A program made the translations under genes and the position numbers. The notes below the pieces were generated by a model that saw nothing but the letters and a program-made list of their open reading frames with translations, was not told the DNA's origin and searched no databases. Shown in pieces: positions 36,451 to 48,774 of a DNA stretch of 64,000 nucleotides. This DNA is from Bugulina stolonifera (Eukaryota; Bryozoa; Gymnolaemata; Cheilostomatida; Bugulidae): assembly GCA_935421135.1 (NCBI GenBank), contig OW285193.1:5264496-5328495 (forward strand). The letters run 5' to 3'. Within the stretch, counting starts at the first letter, position 1. Each line of letters begins with the position of its first letter.

Positions 36451-36890
36451 ATATATAAATAGAACACACTGTGATTTCATAAATATTATTTGTCAGTAAT
36501 ACTAAGTAAGCTACCATGCAATATACCCTTATGATGTAATTTTATTTTTAATTTCTTCCACATGTGCATGTTTTAAAACAATCCCTACTTCTAGTAGTAT
36601 GTATGCTTATGTTTAGTAATAATTAATTAAATTCATGCGTGCTTCTGAATGTTATATAATTATGCTTCTTTGCTGCATGACTTATAAATATTATAATATT
36701 CTTTACATGCATGTATATTGAATATAAATAAAATCAAGATGCATGTCTCATAAAATATGCTAAAGTGAAGTGAGACTTATTTGTCATGTGCTGAAATTAG
36801 CAAAGCAAAGCACGAATAATGTTTAAAAATATATGAATGTTTAATAACGAGGCGTCATATACTTGGCTAGATAAACAAAGCAGTGTCATA

Positions 36891-38608
36891 TCAAATATTA
36901 CCACTTTTCGTCAAATCCTGAGTTTCTTCAGACTGTATATGCTGAGGAAAACTGGCATTGAAAATCAGATCACGGATCTGCCGTTTTAGTAACTCGACAG
37001 TATACCTGTCATTTAGCTCATCCAATGCTTCAGCTACTTCCTCACCAAATCTAGCATTTTTTGGGGTGGTGGTCCGAGAACGTTGGTTACCAATGAAGGA
37101 ATCCCAACGATCGATCAGTTGCTCCTCAAACAAGCTGCTGTCACCTGACAACTTACGCTTGGCAGCCCGATTAGAGGTCCTACTTGAGGGGCGACTGTTT
37201 ACAGGTGTTATTGTTGAAGAACAGGAAGGAAGCTCAGTAGATGGGGCGTTGGAGGAATGGTCATTATTAGCCGGGTCATCTATATCATCATTATCAGATG
37301 CCTCCTCCATCTGCTCTTCTTCATCTATGATTGCTGGGAGTGTCTCAGTGCTAGGCAAGCTAGATGCTGATCTTATGCTAGAGACATTACTGAAAGCAAT
37401 TTGGAGAGAGTTATTACAAAACATGTATATATTATGCACAGAAAAAGCATACTAATGCAGTTACTAATAGTGATGATCATCACTACTCATACTCACCAAT
37501 ATAGTCTGACTCGAAACCAAAGTATTGTAACAATGCTTACATTATTTGACTTCACGCGTAAAATTTATGCATTATAGGACCACAATAAACAACTAGACCT
37601 AGTAGAAATTGCTGGCTATCGGAACCTCCAGAAATTCTGGTTGATGTCACACACAGCATCAAATACTGCTGACCTTGCAGCTGTGTTATATACCGATAGT
37701 CACGCTGCAGAGGGTCATTAAGTGACAAGAGGTACATACAGTCATGAAAGAAATAGTCTTCCATGCTAACAACAGCCTTAAAGGCCTGCCTATAAAATAA
37801 CATCTCAGCTTGATGCTCACCCACTCCTCGATCTATATGGCAAAAGCCATTCCATTAATGGCATCCAACACCAAGCTTTCTTTGTTGATGCTCCAGCACC
37901 TGACCTCGTCTCTTTCTCTATTTCTCTCTGCTTCCGCACAAGAGTGTCGTTCAAGTTCTTCCATGCTAACTTCAGATCTTGATCTGCAAATGTAAGTATC
38001 AACATAGAAAAAGATATGGACGTGCAAAACATCAGTTTTCATCTTACTAATTCAAGCTTAATTGAAATAACATCGACTTGAATTGAAAGAAAATCATCAA
38101 ATTATTATAATAATAATAATAATTTAATAATAGTTTAATATTAAAATTATATTATATTTTGAAATAATTTTGTATGATATCACCAATCAACCTAATCATT
38201 TTAATTAAATCCACTAATGTACTATTACTATAATTATTTCAAGTTGAAGTTGGTTACTAAGTAAGTTAGTAATGATAACAATTAATTTAGTTAGTAGGCA
38301 ACTCACTCGTTCTAAATTAATTAGATCAATAGTTGTAGGCAAAAACCTTATAAATCGTTTTCAATAATCATCCTAGTTTTGATGACATCTAAATTAAAAA
38401 AAACTTTGGTATTTATATTAAATCATATTATAAACTCACACTCAATATTCATAACCTGTGCGATTTCTCTCCAGTTGTTGTCCTTAATATCGGATCTGTG
38501 GTAATCCTTATGCTTCATGTTGAACAGGCATTCTCTCATTCTAACGTGGTCTATAAGATTTTCTATTTCATCTTTATCTAGCGTATACTTTTCTGTTTGT
38601 CTAGGCAT
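36891..38608 (-). CDS. Harbinger MADF/Myb-like DNA-binding partner, three exons
   Basis: Second gene of the Harbinger element. In known systems the Myb/SANT-type partner binds the transposon ends and brings the transposase to the nucleus. Exons 38608-38440, 37983-37821 and 37389-36891 (minus strand) join in frame to 276 residues. Residues about 13-110 form a MADF domain: LIDHVRMRECLFNMKHKDYH, NNWREIAQVMN, LKLAWKNLNDTLVRKQREIE and SGAGASTKKAWCWMPLMEWL are its characteristic blocks. An acidic and Ser-rich linker follows (EEEQMEEASDNDDIDD), then a basic patch (SNRAAKRKLSG) that could be a nuclear signal, and a helical C-terminus. The open stretch at 37552-37824 falls in intron 2 and is not coding. 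No break seen. Confidence 0.88.
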
Positions 38609-39744
38609 ATTGATATTGATTTGTTTAAAAAAGATGAAAGGTAAATATATTATTATGAATTAAACTTTTTTGGAAACAAACATGCAAAATGGAATCGGCA
38701 GAACAGATACAAGTATAGAGTGGAATCGGTAAAAGTTTACTAGCCAATCAAAATCAAGCGTTATCGAGAGCGAAGCGAAAAATATTAAACATGCTTGATA
38801 TTGGGCGAACGTGGCGTTTTTGCTTGATTTTATGACGTCCTGTCGCTCCGCCGTCAAATCGCTCCGAATAACGGCGCGAAATTCGCTAGTCTGTTTCAAC
38901 CTTAACTCAACCTACAGAGGCTTACTCTTTAGGCGGGTAACTCCACCTGAGAATCCCTTTGGGATTCAGTACGGCTCGAGTTGACCTCATCCTAGGCTAA
39001 GCATATCTCTATCCACCCCTTAGACTTAGGCCGACCACGGGTTCTAATGAACTCAGCGTCGAGCTTAGAATCTCAAGGCGAGACAATCTTTCTCTGCACT
39101 CCCTCGGAGTATAAACTCTACATGACCTACGTCGGTCCTGAGCTCCAATGAGTCTCGGCATCGACCTACGTCTGATATAATCTACACTACAAAGAGCACC
39201 TATAACTGTTCACTCTTTTATGTAATGAGCAGAAGGTACACTTGGTCGGCCTCTACCACCTTCCAAGCCCTTCCCATACTTGTAGCCATCGGCTCTCGTA
39301 TGTAAGCATACTCAAAAACATTACAGTATTTACAGTTTTACATTTATAGACGTTCTGTATTATTCATTATTCTGAATGAAACCAGTTTTACCCCCTTTTT
39401 TGGTTTTATCACAATGATATGCTTTACACACCCAGCTGATGATGTCACAATATATCTATTCTACTCCTTCTACTCCTTCTACTTCTGAAATATGGAAATA
39501 AAAAAGCCCAATGTTACTATGGGTGCATAAATATCAAGATCTGCTATATTTTGGAGCAGATATTTTACTCCCAGAAACTTATATTATATTACTGCTACTC
39601 GGAGACTCAAAAGAGGTAATTTATCCAATAATATTATTATTTTGTCATGATGCCAATACTGTGGTTTGACTGCTGTCAATGTTCATACCTAAGCAATTAA
39701 TACCTTTTGAGTACATATTTGTGGTCATTTTAATACAAGTGAAT

Positions 39745-40097
39745 ATAATGATGGTCGCACAGTCGTCTCTTATCACCTGACACTCATTATTATGTGTGCT
39801 TATATGTATATATCTGCTTGTGTACTATACTACTTAACTCTATACCATTGTACATTCATGTATGGCAATTACTGAGTCTTTTGGTACCTTTTATACCCAT
39901 GTAAAGAGGCCCGACCTCTCAAAATCACTTGATATTCATTTTGTACATGAATTGGATGATTATAAGCAACTTTTGTATAACCCGACCTATTTTGGGTCGG
40001 CCGTCGGGCTTCCGGTGGCCATGTTGTTGCGCAACTTCCGGACAACCCTATGTCGTCTTTTCCCGACACTACGCCGGGCGGAAGTCCTTATAGGCCT
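39745..40097 (+). mobile_element. Solo LTR, subfamily A, copy 3, truncated
   Basis: Highly similar to 19332-20129 from TACATTCATGTATGGCAATT through the GTCGG module to CGGGCGGAAGTCCTTATA, where similarity stops before the TATA/poly(A) part. The 5' edge is diverged and placed only approximately; no target duplication can be recognised. Replacement of the 3' half by unrelated sequence suggests a deletion or recombination. Confidence 0.6.
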
Positions 40098-40560
40098 ACA
40101 ATATTATAGCTTACTGCATGTTATTATTCTATATTTAGCTATCATTTATTATTATACAATTTTATTACAGTTTTCACAAGTTTAGTGAGTTTAGAGAATT
40201 GAAATAAAGTTTAAGGTATCCTATCCTATCAACTCTGCTGTTCTCAAGTCAACCCCCAGTAGCCAGTACAGTTGGCATAACAAATACAATTGTAAATAAA
40301 CAATATGAGAATACTGCAAGTGCACAGTTGTAGGTGTATTTGTAGTTGTAGCCTAAATTGACCTTTAAACATAATTCAGGTTTGTCTAGCTGCGACTAAC
40401 TTCTAATGCAAGCTGAAGCTGCAAAATTGATATCCGACTGGTTTGCTAAAAATATCAAGCTAGTGTGAATAATTCAGACCTAAGAAATGTTCACATAACA
40501 ATAATCATACCCTGTCACATCTGTTCACATGCACATACATGTATACATGCACATACATGT

Positions 40561-41170
40561 ATACATGTAGTTCACGTATACATGTAGTTCACGTATACAT
40601 GTAGTTCACGTATACATGTAGTTCACGTATACATGTAGTTCACGTATACATGTAGTTCACGTATACATGTAGTTCACGTATACATGTAGTTCACGTATAC
40701 ATGTAGTTCACGTATACATGTAGTTCACGTATACATGTAGTTCACGTATACATGTAGTTCACGTATACATGTAGTTCACGTATACATGTAGTTCACGTAT
40801 ACATGTAGTTCACGTATACATGTAGTTCACGTATACATGTAGTTCACGTATACATGTAGTTCACGTATACATGTAGTTCACGTATACATGTAGTTCACGT
40901 ATACATGTAGTTCACGTATACATGTAGTTCACGTACACATGTAGTTCACGTACACATGTAGTTCACGTATACATGTAGTTGACGTATACATGTAGTTGAC
41001 GTATACATGTAGTTGACGTATACATGTAGTTGACGTATACATGTAGTTGACGTATACATGTAGTTGACGTATACATGTAGTTGACGTATACATGTAGTTG
41101 ACGTATACATGTAGTTGACGTATACATGTAGTTCACGTATACATGTAGTTCACGTATACATGTAGTTCAT
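40561..41170 (+). repeat. 17-bp minisatellite, about 36 copies
   Basis: The unit is GTATACATGTAGTTCAC. A contiguous run of about nine units (about 40975-41120) has GTTGAC instead of GTTCAC, and two neighbouring units have GTACAC, showing local spread of variants. Each unit contains the self-complementary GTATAC/ACATGT words. Confidence 0.93.
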
Positions 41171-41974
41171 GTACACACCAAACTAACAATGCAATAGCTA
41201 GGTTAGCTAGGTTAGCTAGGTGATTTGTATAATATACATGTACAATCATGCACGTGTATTTGAACCTACGTGTGCAGCTGATTTGTTTTCTACTTCATTT
41301 GTATGCAATTTGTCTTGGACAGGTTGCTGTTAATTAGTGCAATCATGTACTTAGCTTTCTAGTAATGTAAAGGCTGCCATTGTGAGTTTCAGCTTTTAAA
41401 ACAGCACCGCCTGCTTGTCACTTTTAAAGTGGAAGAAGACCCAAAGCCTGTGTAGTTTTCCTGTGTTGTCATCTCTTGCATGAGCGTGTAAATTACAGGA
41501 TTTGCAGTATTTTTCTGCATCAGGGTATCTTCCTGGCCACTATAAATTGCTGCTCAGATTTTGGTTGGTGCCTACTATTCCTGTGTGACCTTCATGAGTT
41601 AAACTCAAAACTTTTGCTCAGAATGTTTTGGGGATTACTATCCTTGTACCTCTCATGAGGACTCTGGCAACTGTCAAGATTTCAAATAAAGCACTTATTG
41701 TTTAATGTATGTATGTACATGTATATATAATGTGTATATAGCTTGGGTTAAAATATACATTTTTGCTTGGGTTTCTTGTACGAGTATTTATAGCACAAAT
41801 ATATTAAATTTGCGTTGTCTATTGTGTTGGAAACAAATGTATATATACATTTATATTGTATATAACAAACAACAATTATCTAATAGCATAAATTTATAAA
41901 TCAGCAGTATTATTACTCGACAGTATACATGTAGCACTTGTAGCACTCAACAGTAATACATGTAATACTTGTAG

Positions 41975-42490
41975 TTTTAGGAAGAGAAGATAACTTTACA
42001 TTGGAGACAAATTTAGTGCTCAACGTTCAACATATAGAATTATCAAGAAGATAGCTTCTAATCATTCAAGTGTAACACATTGTACATGCACTTGCACTCA
42101 GTGTAATTTATGCAAGTAAGTAATTTCAATAATTTGTTCAATTGATCTGTGTGCATCTAAATACAGTTCTATGTTTTGTTTTAGTGTAATGGCGCAACCA
42201 CTCTGGATGGTGTACCAGACAGAAGGTTTTAATTAAGTTCAAAAGACAAAACTGGCTCCCTCTACTCAAAAAGATTGGAGTTCGTATATTATATAGAAAA
42301 GTTCACATGTCTATTTTATTCAGAAATATTTATACAATCGAGTGAGAAAGCTAACATTAATACTGCAAAAATATCAATTTTCATAAAAGCATTCAGCAAC
42401 CCACTAATGTATGCACTGCTGAGTTTATCAAACCTACGTGCTCATAGTACTTGATAATAATACAGCTGTTACGATCCAGACTTACTCCTC
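41975..42490 (+). repeat. Unclassified inverted repeat, left arm
   Basis: Matches 44830-45265 on the opposite strand in three ordered blocks: AAGAGAAGATAACTTT (about 41982), an ~100-bp block from a splice-acceptor-like TTTTAG through TGTAATGGCGCAACC to GACAAAACTGGCTCCCTCTA (about 42180-42285), and CCAGACTTACTCC (about 42477). The middle block is exon-like but its frame is not clearly shared by both arms. Confidence 0.55.
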
Positions 42491-43404
42491 AGCTGTATAA
42501 TTAAAATTGCCCAATTGATCTAACTAACGCCGTCTTGTTGTCTCATAAAAAAATTTGACTTCATATAAAAGTTGACAATATGATGTATAAAACCGGATGA
42601 TGCCAGTGAATAATATGGAAAGCCCCATAACGGTGGATGTCATGCATAGTTATTATATTGGACCAAACTATATTGCTAAAATAGTGGGGGTCTTAATCTA
42701 TAAACTACAAAAAGGAGGCGAATCACAAAGAGATTGAATGTAAATGCATCACTACCCCCAAATGATGTTTTGTAGTTTCACATTTTATATTAATAAGCAC
42801 TTCGTGCTTGGTCTGCGACGCAAGCTTCACTGCAAAATTTGCCCGCTTCGCTCGCATGAAACGATGGCTTGTGTTCATGTTGAAAGGACAGGCAATTGAC
42901 AAAAACGTAGAGTTTAATTCAAATCATTGAAAACACCAATTTTACTGCAGGACGGGTAGAAATACTATTGCATACATAATAATATTATAGATTCGCTTAT
43001 AATATACATATATCTTGGTGAATGGTTATCCATTAAATAACTTATTATATTATTATACTATCTAAAGAATGAAGTGAACACATTAATAGAGTAATAGAAT
43101 GCATACATACATGTATATCACATGTATGTGCAGTAATACATCACGAGGCCAGTAATAATGGAATATGAGAGCAGGGAAAGAATACAACATTAGATCATTA
43201 CTGTCTAAGTTGGTTAAAATTTGAGATACATAGAGTTGTATAGGTATGATGATGGAATTTCAGTGTTGGAGCTGCTTCTTGTTTACAAGATGTACATATG
43301 CACGTTTTGGCTATGAATCTATCTCTATGGTCATGTTGATATAATATCGTACAGCCTGGCAGGATGCCGAGGACGATTTTGAGCCAGGGCAGAGCAAAGG
43401 TTGT

Positions 43405-43690
43405 TTTACGTGGCAACCCAAGAGTGTTGCTGGGAGAAATTTTGTTTCTGTGATCCATGTATTAGTCATGATTATACATTTGATATCTGAGTATTCTGCA
43501 GAAATGGTGAAAAGCGACGTTGCAGGATTCAAACATCTGAAAAGTGTCAACGACGACCCTTGAAACAGCCATGATTCTGGTGGCAAGCCAAGAGTGTTGC
43601 TGGGAAATCTTGTTTTTGTGACCTATATATCTGTTACAATTATATGATCTTTGAGCGATTTGGTAGGAATGATGAAAAGTGTATTTCAGA
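43405..43690 (+). repeat. ~175-bp imperfect direct repeat
   Basis: Two copies of GGCAA-CCAAGAGTGTTGCTGGGA followed by TTGTTTYTGTGA and, further on, GATGAAAAG/GGTGAAAAG, at about 43412 and 43584. They lie near the centre of the 41975/45265 inverted pair. No coding frame supported. Confidence 0.6.
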
Positions 43691-44829
43691 ATTGAGGCCC
43701 ATGGTAAGACAGAACTGAAACTACCGAGGTAAAATATATCATTTAAATTTCTTATAATCACATAGACGCTGTCTACATTCTACATGGCTAAGTTGGTATC
43801 AACTGCTTGATTTAATACGGTTGGAAAACAAGTGTTCGAGTTAATACAATTGGAAAACACGTTGCACTTGTAGAATACATTATGCAATAGGCTTAAATGC
43901 AGTCTGTCTATTTAGCATTTCTTATGCAATGCATTTTGTTCTATTCAAGATAAAACAAGTCTATTTTCTTCTGAATGACTGTATTTGAAATGTCTATTTG
44001 ACTGGGCTGTGAATCTAATGTGAAATTTAATTGCACACACTTGAATTGTTAATTATATTTGATACATCTTTATCACACATGCAACAATTTACATGATCAA
44101 GTTATTAATAATTGTAGATTCCTTAAGTAGCTGGTGTTCCTTTATCTTAATACATCACTTGAATGTACAATGCACAGAATGTACATGTAAACACCAGTAG
44201 TGAAACCAACACTTTGGAAACTGCTTTACAACTACTAACTAATTGAGAGAAGACAACTCCAAGCAGCCCTGTCAAATAGACCATTATAATACATGATCTA
44301 ATTTTAGTTTGTATATTTTAGGTTTAAGGACCATTGGCTATTCCAAAACCTAAGGCTAAGTTCATGGAACAGTTACCTGCATATATACAGTATCCAGTGT
44401 ACATAATATGGCTTACATGGAACAACAACAAGTACTACAGTCAAGACCTGTAGCTACAGATGGTTTCTTCAACAACTTGATGAGCACTTCCTCCCCATGC
44501 TAGTGACTTAACATAGCAACTACCACGTTAGCCAAGATCAGGTGATGCTAACCACGATCAAGACAGCCATTGCATTACCACCATGTCATCAATTTACACG
44601 GCCAATAAGGTTACAGATTTCACTTTTGTTAAATACAGTTGGATAGTTTTTTATGCAGGAGAGTGCTAAATATTTTGAGATTGAACGAACGTTTATATTT
44701 TTTTGCTGTAAATTAATTTGAAGTGATTATTTTATACATACGTTGTTAGCTTATATTCAACGTAATTTATGGAAGGAAACAGACTACAGTTTTAATGAAC
44801 AACTCTTTTGACAATAATATATATATTCA

Positions 44830-45265
44830 AGGAGTAAGTCTGGATTCAACTACCACTATATTATCAACAAGTGTTATGAATGCGTAAGTTTTATAGACAC
44901 AACAGTGTATATTGGATCACTGGATAAATTTTATTTGCATGAAAACTGTTATTCTGATCGAATTGTTTAATTATTTATGAATGAGATAGACTTGTTTACT
45001 CTACTTATATATCTTCAATCTTGTTGAGTAGAGGAAGCCAGTTTTGTCTCTTTAAATTAAATCGCAATCTTTTGTCGGGTACACTGTCTTGAGTGCTTCC
45101 ACCATTACACTGAAAGTAAATAGAACCATACACATTTATAGGAACTAATTGGACAGTTGTATAAATTATATTGAAAACAAATGCATAGACAATATCTACT
45201 TTAATGATTTGAAGTTATCTGTTCTTAACAACTCAATTCAAAAGTTATCTTCTCTTTCTGAAACT
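44830..45265 (-). repeat. Unclassified inverted repeat, right arm
   Basis: Reverse counterpart of 41975-42490. Reading on the minus strand: AGAGAAGATAACTTTT, then CTTTCAG and TGTAATGGTGGAAGC.., GACAAAACTGGCTTCCTCTA, and GGAGTAAGTCTGG in the inner part. Coordinate sums of about 87245-87318 place the centre near 43650. Confidence 0.55.
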
Positions 45266-45599
45266 ACAGGTGCTATATTGTTGAATTATAACATTGCCGG
45301 CTTATATTTCTATGCTACTGGACAGTGATTCTAATATAGATATTACATATCGTTTCCGTCACAATAGACGGCGTAAAATTCATTTATCTACAAACCAAAG
45401 CTGAAACAAAAATATGCATTTTAACCTAAACTATATACATATACATACACAACAAAATATTCTACTCTAAATAGTCCTAATTCTATTTTAAATCCCGACA
45501 ATGTACTGTGGTCATGCATGTGCATGACCTCTGCTGGCACAGGCATGTTACAATTAATTCCATGAGGAGTTGTGCTCCCTTGCATTAAGAAAACAACTC

Positions 45600-46005
45600 T
45601 AAGTCCACAGCCCGAGTTCCAACACCAATGTGTCGGGTGGGGTGGGTGGGTACGACCCACCCTGGGTAAGGAATGAGGGCCTAAGGCTACAGACCCGCCC
45701 CGGCAGCGATGTCGGTGGACCCGGTCCCAAGGTCCTAGCACCACCCGGAGCCGAGATTCTGACCGGCAGCATTGTAACATATATAAATCACCGGTCTAGG
45801 AGATCTTGCTGCCGGTATAGCCTGAGTTCCAACAATTATTTGGCGGGTGGGGTGGGTCGAGCACCCACCCCACCTTAAGTCGGGTCAGGGGGTCTAAGGC
45901 TAGGGATTCGTCCCGGCAGCGATACAGGCGGACCCGGTCCCAAGGTCCTAGCGCCACCCGGAGCCGAGATGCTGACCGGCATCATTGCAACATATACATG
46001 TATGA
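45600..46005 (+). repeat. GC-rich direct repeat, two ~200-bp copies
   Basis: Copies at about 45607-45785 and 45830-46000 share GAGTTCCAACA, GCGGGTGGGGTGGGT, GGACCCGGTCCCAAGGTCCT, CACCCGGAGCCGAGAT and TGACCGGC. The GGGTGGGG style resembles the Polinton-like TIRs but I find no long match to them. Not coding. Confidence 0.75.
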
Positions 46006-46807
46006 GCATCCCAATTTTCGACCCCATATCTGATTGGAGGATGGCAGACCGTTAACCGCAGACCGTAGACCGTTTCGTCTTTTGTTATATGATTACTTTG
46101 ATTTATCTACTCTTGCCCTTCATTGAATTAATGAGTAGACAACTTCCTATTTTACAATAAAGACCCAATAGATGTGTAGCACCTAACAAAGTTTCCCATT
46201 TTTTAACCTTGCAGTATGTGTAGAAGTTGTGCGTCCATGCAGCATACCCTTTATACTAAAGAGACTCCGACCAGGGTCTCAAGGGCCCATGGGCCACTAG
46301 CCTACAATTAAATAATTCTCTCGACTAGTTTAATACTCACAAAACTTTAGAGCAATAACACCATAGGTGTGCTAATTTAAATAATATTGAAATAAGTTTT
46401 AATAGGTTGACCATAACAATTTTAATCTTATTCAGTTCAGCTGTGAATATAAATCTAGCGTTACACAATCTCCTAGCTCTCTAGTTAATTAATTCTAATT
46501 ATTTGCTTTTGTTTTTACTAAATCTAGATAAAAACCGATCATTGAGCTCACATGTATGTGGATAATTACAAATGTATAAATTGCTAACTTCACTTAGATT
46601 TGATAGAGAAAATAACTATGACTTTGATTGCACACAATTATATATTTTCACTATTTATTGTGATGTTAAATGCTACCGCATGCTACATGTACCTTAGCTA
46701 CAGCTCAATGAATAGGCTAAGAACAAACCAACAATATGGACACATACATATACATGTACATATACCATACACCCATGACCCTTGACAGACGCATACCAAC
46801 TACATAC

Positions 46808-46844
46808 CATAGAGTTATCTTCTCGTAAAGAAGATAACTCTATG
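46808..46844. repeat. Perfect 16-bp-stem hairpin
   Basis: CATAGAGTTATCTTCT, a 5-base loop, then AGAAGATAACTCTATG. Downstream (46850-47250) is Ala/Pro/Ser-biased DNA with CAGCAAAAACTCTAGTACCG-type degenerate repeats, which I do not call coding. Confidence 0.8.
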
Positions 46845-47814
46845 ACTCATACTAGCTGGCATCCCGGTGTGGGCAATCAAGCAGCTCAAAGCAACAGTGA
46901 GGAGAAGAGACCCTACCACAAAGAATTTGAAGGAGAAGAAACATTCACCACTCAATCTCCTAAGATATCTTCCGCAGCTCAGGCCTCAATTCCATTGATA
47001 GCCCCATCATCTGTCCTAGTAGCAGCCCAAGCAGCAGTTTCATAGACAGCTTCAACAAAAGCTTCAGCAAGAACCCTAGTACTGGTTCCAGCAAAAACTC
47101 TAGTACCGGTTCCAGCAACATCAAAAGTTCCGGCAACAACCCCCTCATTATTTGTGGTGCCTGTGGCAGCTAGATTTTCTACTAGAGCTGTGGAAATAGA
47201 ACCCACCATGCAGAGAATAGTCTCGTCTCCCAGATTTCCTGCACCTCACCAAGATTGAGGCCGGTAGTTGCTGCCTTCTTGCGTTTGCCTAGTGAGAGAC
47301 TACTATACACTACAATACGACCACTACACAACAACATGTACAATACAATCACTACACAACAACATGTACAATACAGAAAGTACACTACTACAACATTATT
47401 CTATTATATACAGGCAGTACACTACTGCATGTACAACACAGGCAGTATACTACAATGCATACATGTACATGTATAATACAGACAGTACATACAACACGTA
47501 CAACGTACAACATGGACATTACATTACAAAATGGTCACACATGTACCCACATGAATAAGATGGGAATAATGTGAAATTAGTTGGTGGGTAGAGATTGAAA
47601 GTGGTATTCTAGGTTTCCCAAACCCTGAAGAACAGTTTTCGAAATGGAACAAAAGAGGTGGATGAACTGTGCATGCATTCTTAGGACATTCTCTTTAGTT
47701 GAATACAGAGCTACACAATAATCCTACCTTACAGATTAGTATTGTATAGCTATTCACTTAATCTTATAGTAGCTAACAATATAGTGAGTTACTATGATGA
47801 AACCAAATTGTGCA

Positions 47815-47890
47815 TTGTGTGAAATTTGCACCCATGTCCCTATGATTGTTATTGAGTGCTCTACCATTGCACTATCAGATCAGCAGTGAC
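47815..47890 (-). mobile_element. tRNA-headed SINE, type 2, copy 2
   Basis: On the minus strand GATCTGATAGTGCAATGGTAG (A box) and CATGGGTGCAAATTTC (degenerate B box) align with 24600-24682. Confidence 0.4.
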
Positions 47891-48059
47891 TAATTTGGAT
47901 AAAAACTAGCCATCAGCATGAGGGTACACATAATAGCATAATTTTCATCAGAGTATGTTGATATTATGTTGGGCAGGGTAACTGTGCCTTCCGGAAATAG
48001 CTTGATGTTATATTTTTTGACAACAACTTCAGGTGGCTCGGGCCGTCTCAGCCACCAAG

Positions 48060-48774
48060 ATAGTTAGAGTCTTTTACCATATACTTTTCAAGGCCGATAT
48101 CTTGGAATAGGCTCATATTTATATACCTTCCATTTTGGACCACTGTAAGCACCTTTTTGTGCCAAGGCCGACCCTTTTTGTGGCCGACGTCGGGCGGAAC
48201 CATCTATGTTGTTGCATCAGTTCAGGACCCGATGCCTTATCGGCCGGCCGATACCTTATCGGCCTCTTTTTACCGGAAGTATATTTAGTATATAAGGTAG
48301 CACATTTTTTGAATGAAATCAGTTGTTGATTGCGCTCTAATAAAGCAACATCTCCAAATTTAAACCTAGAGGCTTACTCTTGTAGGCGGGTAACTCCACC
48401 GGAGGATCCATCGATCCATACGGCTCGAGTTTGTCCCAGTCCTCGTTTAAGCATATCTCTACACTACTTCTACGGCTTAGGTCGATCCCGGATTCTATAT
48501 GAATTTAGCGTCGGGCTTAAGTTCCTAGAATATCAGATCTTTCTCTACACTCCTCTGGAGTATAAAGTCTACAGACCTACGCCGACCCTGGACTCTTTAA
48601 TGAGTCTCAGCATCGGCCTACGTCCAGATATATATAATAGCAAGAGCACCTAATAACTGTTCACTCTTTCATGTAATGTGTGGAAGATCACTTGGTCGTT
48701 CTCTACCAAATTCCAAGCCCTTCCCATGCTCGTGCCCTCAGCACCCACATGTAAATAAACACTAAAAAATTACA
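48060..48774 (+). mobile_element. Solo LTR, subfamily B, copy 3, 5' part missing or diverged
   Basis: Aligns with the copy at 22363-23340 from TCTTTTACCATATACTTTTC onward: GCCAAGGCCGACCCTTTTTG, GTCGGGCGGAACCAT, TATATAAGG (about 48289), AATAAAGCAACAT (about 48339), GAGGCTTACTCTTGTAGGCG. It ends AAAAAATTACA at 48774 followed by ATAT. I cannot find the TGTGGTGAAACAG start, so the target duplication is unproven. It gives the empty Harbinger site for comparison with 33956. Confidence 0.75.

Larger units (their letters stand above)
33959..38902 (+). mobile_element. PIF/Harbinger DNA transposon, 4.9 kb, apparently intact
   Basis: Terminal inverted repeats AGGTGAAAACAGACTAGCGA (left) and AGGTTGAAACAGACTAGCGA (right, reverse complement), with a 3-bp TAA target duplication (33956-33958 and 38903-38905). 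This is the TWA preference of the PIF/Harbinger superfamily. It carries the two genes expected of an autonomous member, transposase and MADF/Myb-like protein, in convergent orientation, both with open spliced frames. A hAT-like MITE sits at 34239-34869. The subterminal DNA is rich in GCGAAGCGA-type words on both sides. Confidence 0.92.
33409..39325 (+). mobile_element. Solo LTR, subfamily B, copy 2, split by a Harbinger insertion
   Basis: The left part 33409-33958 starts TGTGGTGAAACAGCC; the right part 38903-39325 ends AAAAACATTACA. GTAT flanks both (33405-33408 and 39326-39329). Removing the insert leaves about 970 bp, the size of the copy at 22363-23340. TATATAAGG at about 33889 and AATAAAGCAA at about 33939 lie just before the insertion point. 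The sequence continues afterwards with GAGGCTTACTC, as in the uninterrupted copy at 48370. Confidence 0.85.

Noticed and set aside
37552..37824. 90-codon frame between MADF exons
   Set aside because: Lies in intron 2 of the MADF gene; splicing 37821 to 37389 restores the frame without it.
46782..47250. Ala/Pro/Val-rich frame downstream of the hairpin
   Set aside because: Degenerate short repeats, an early stop and no family resemblance.
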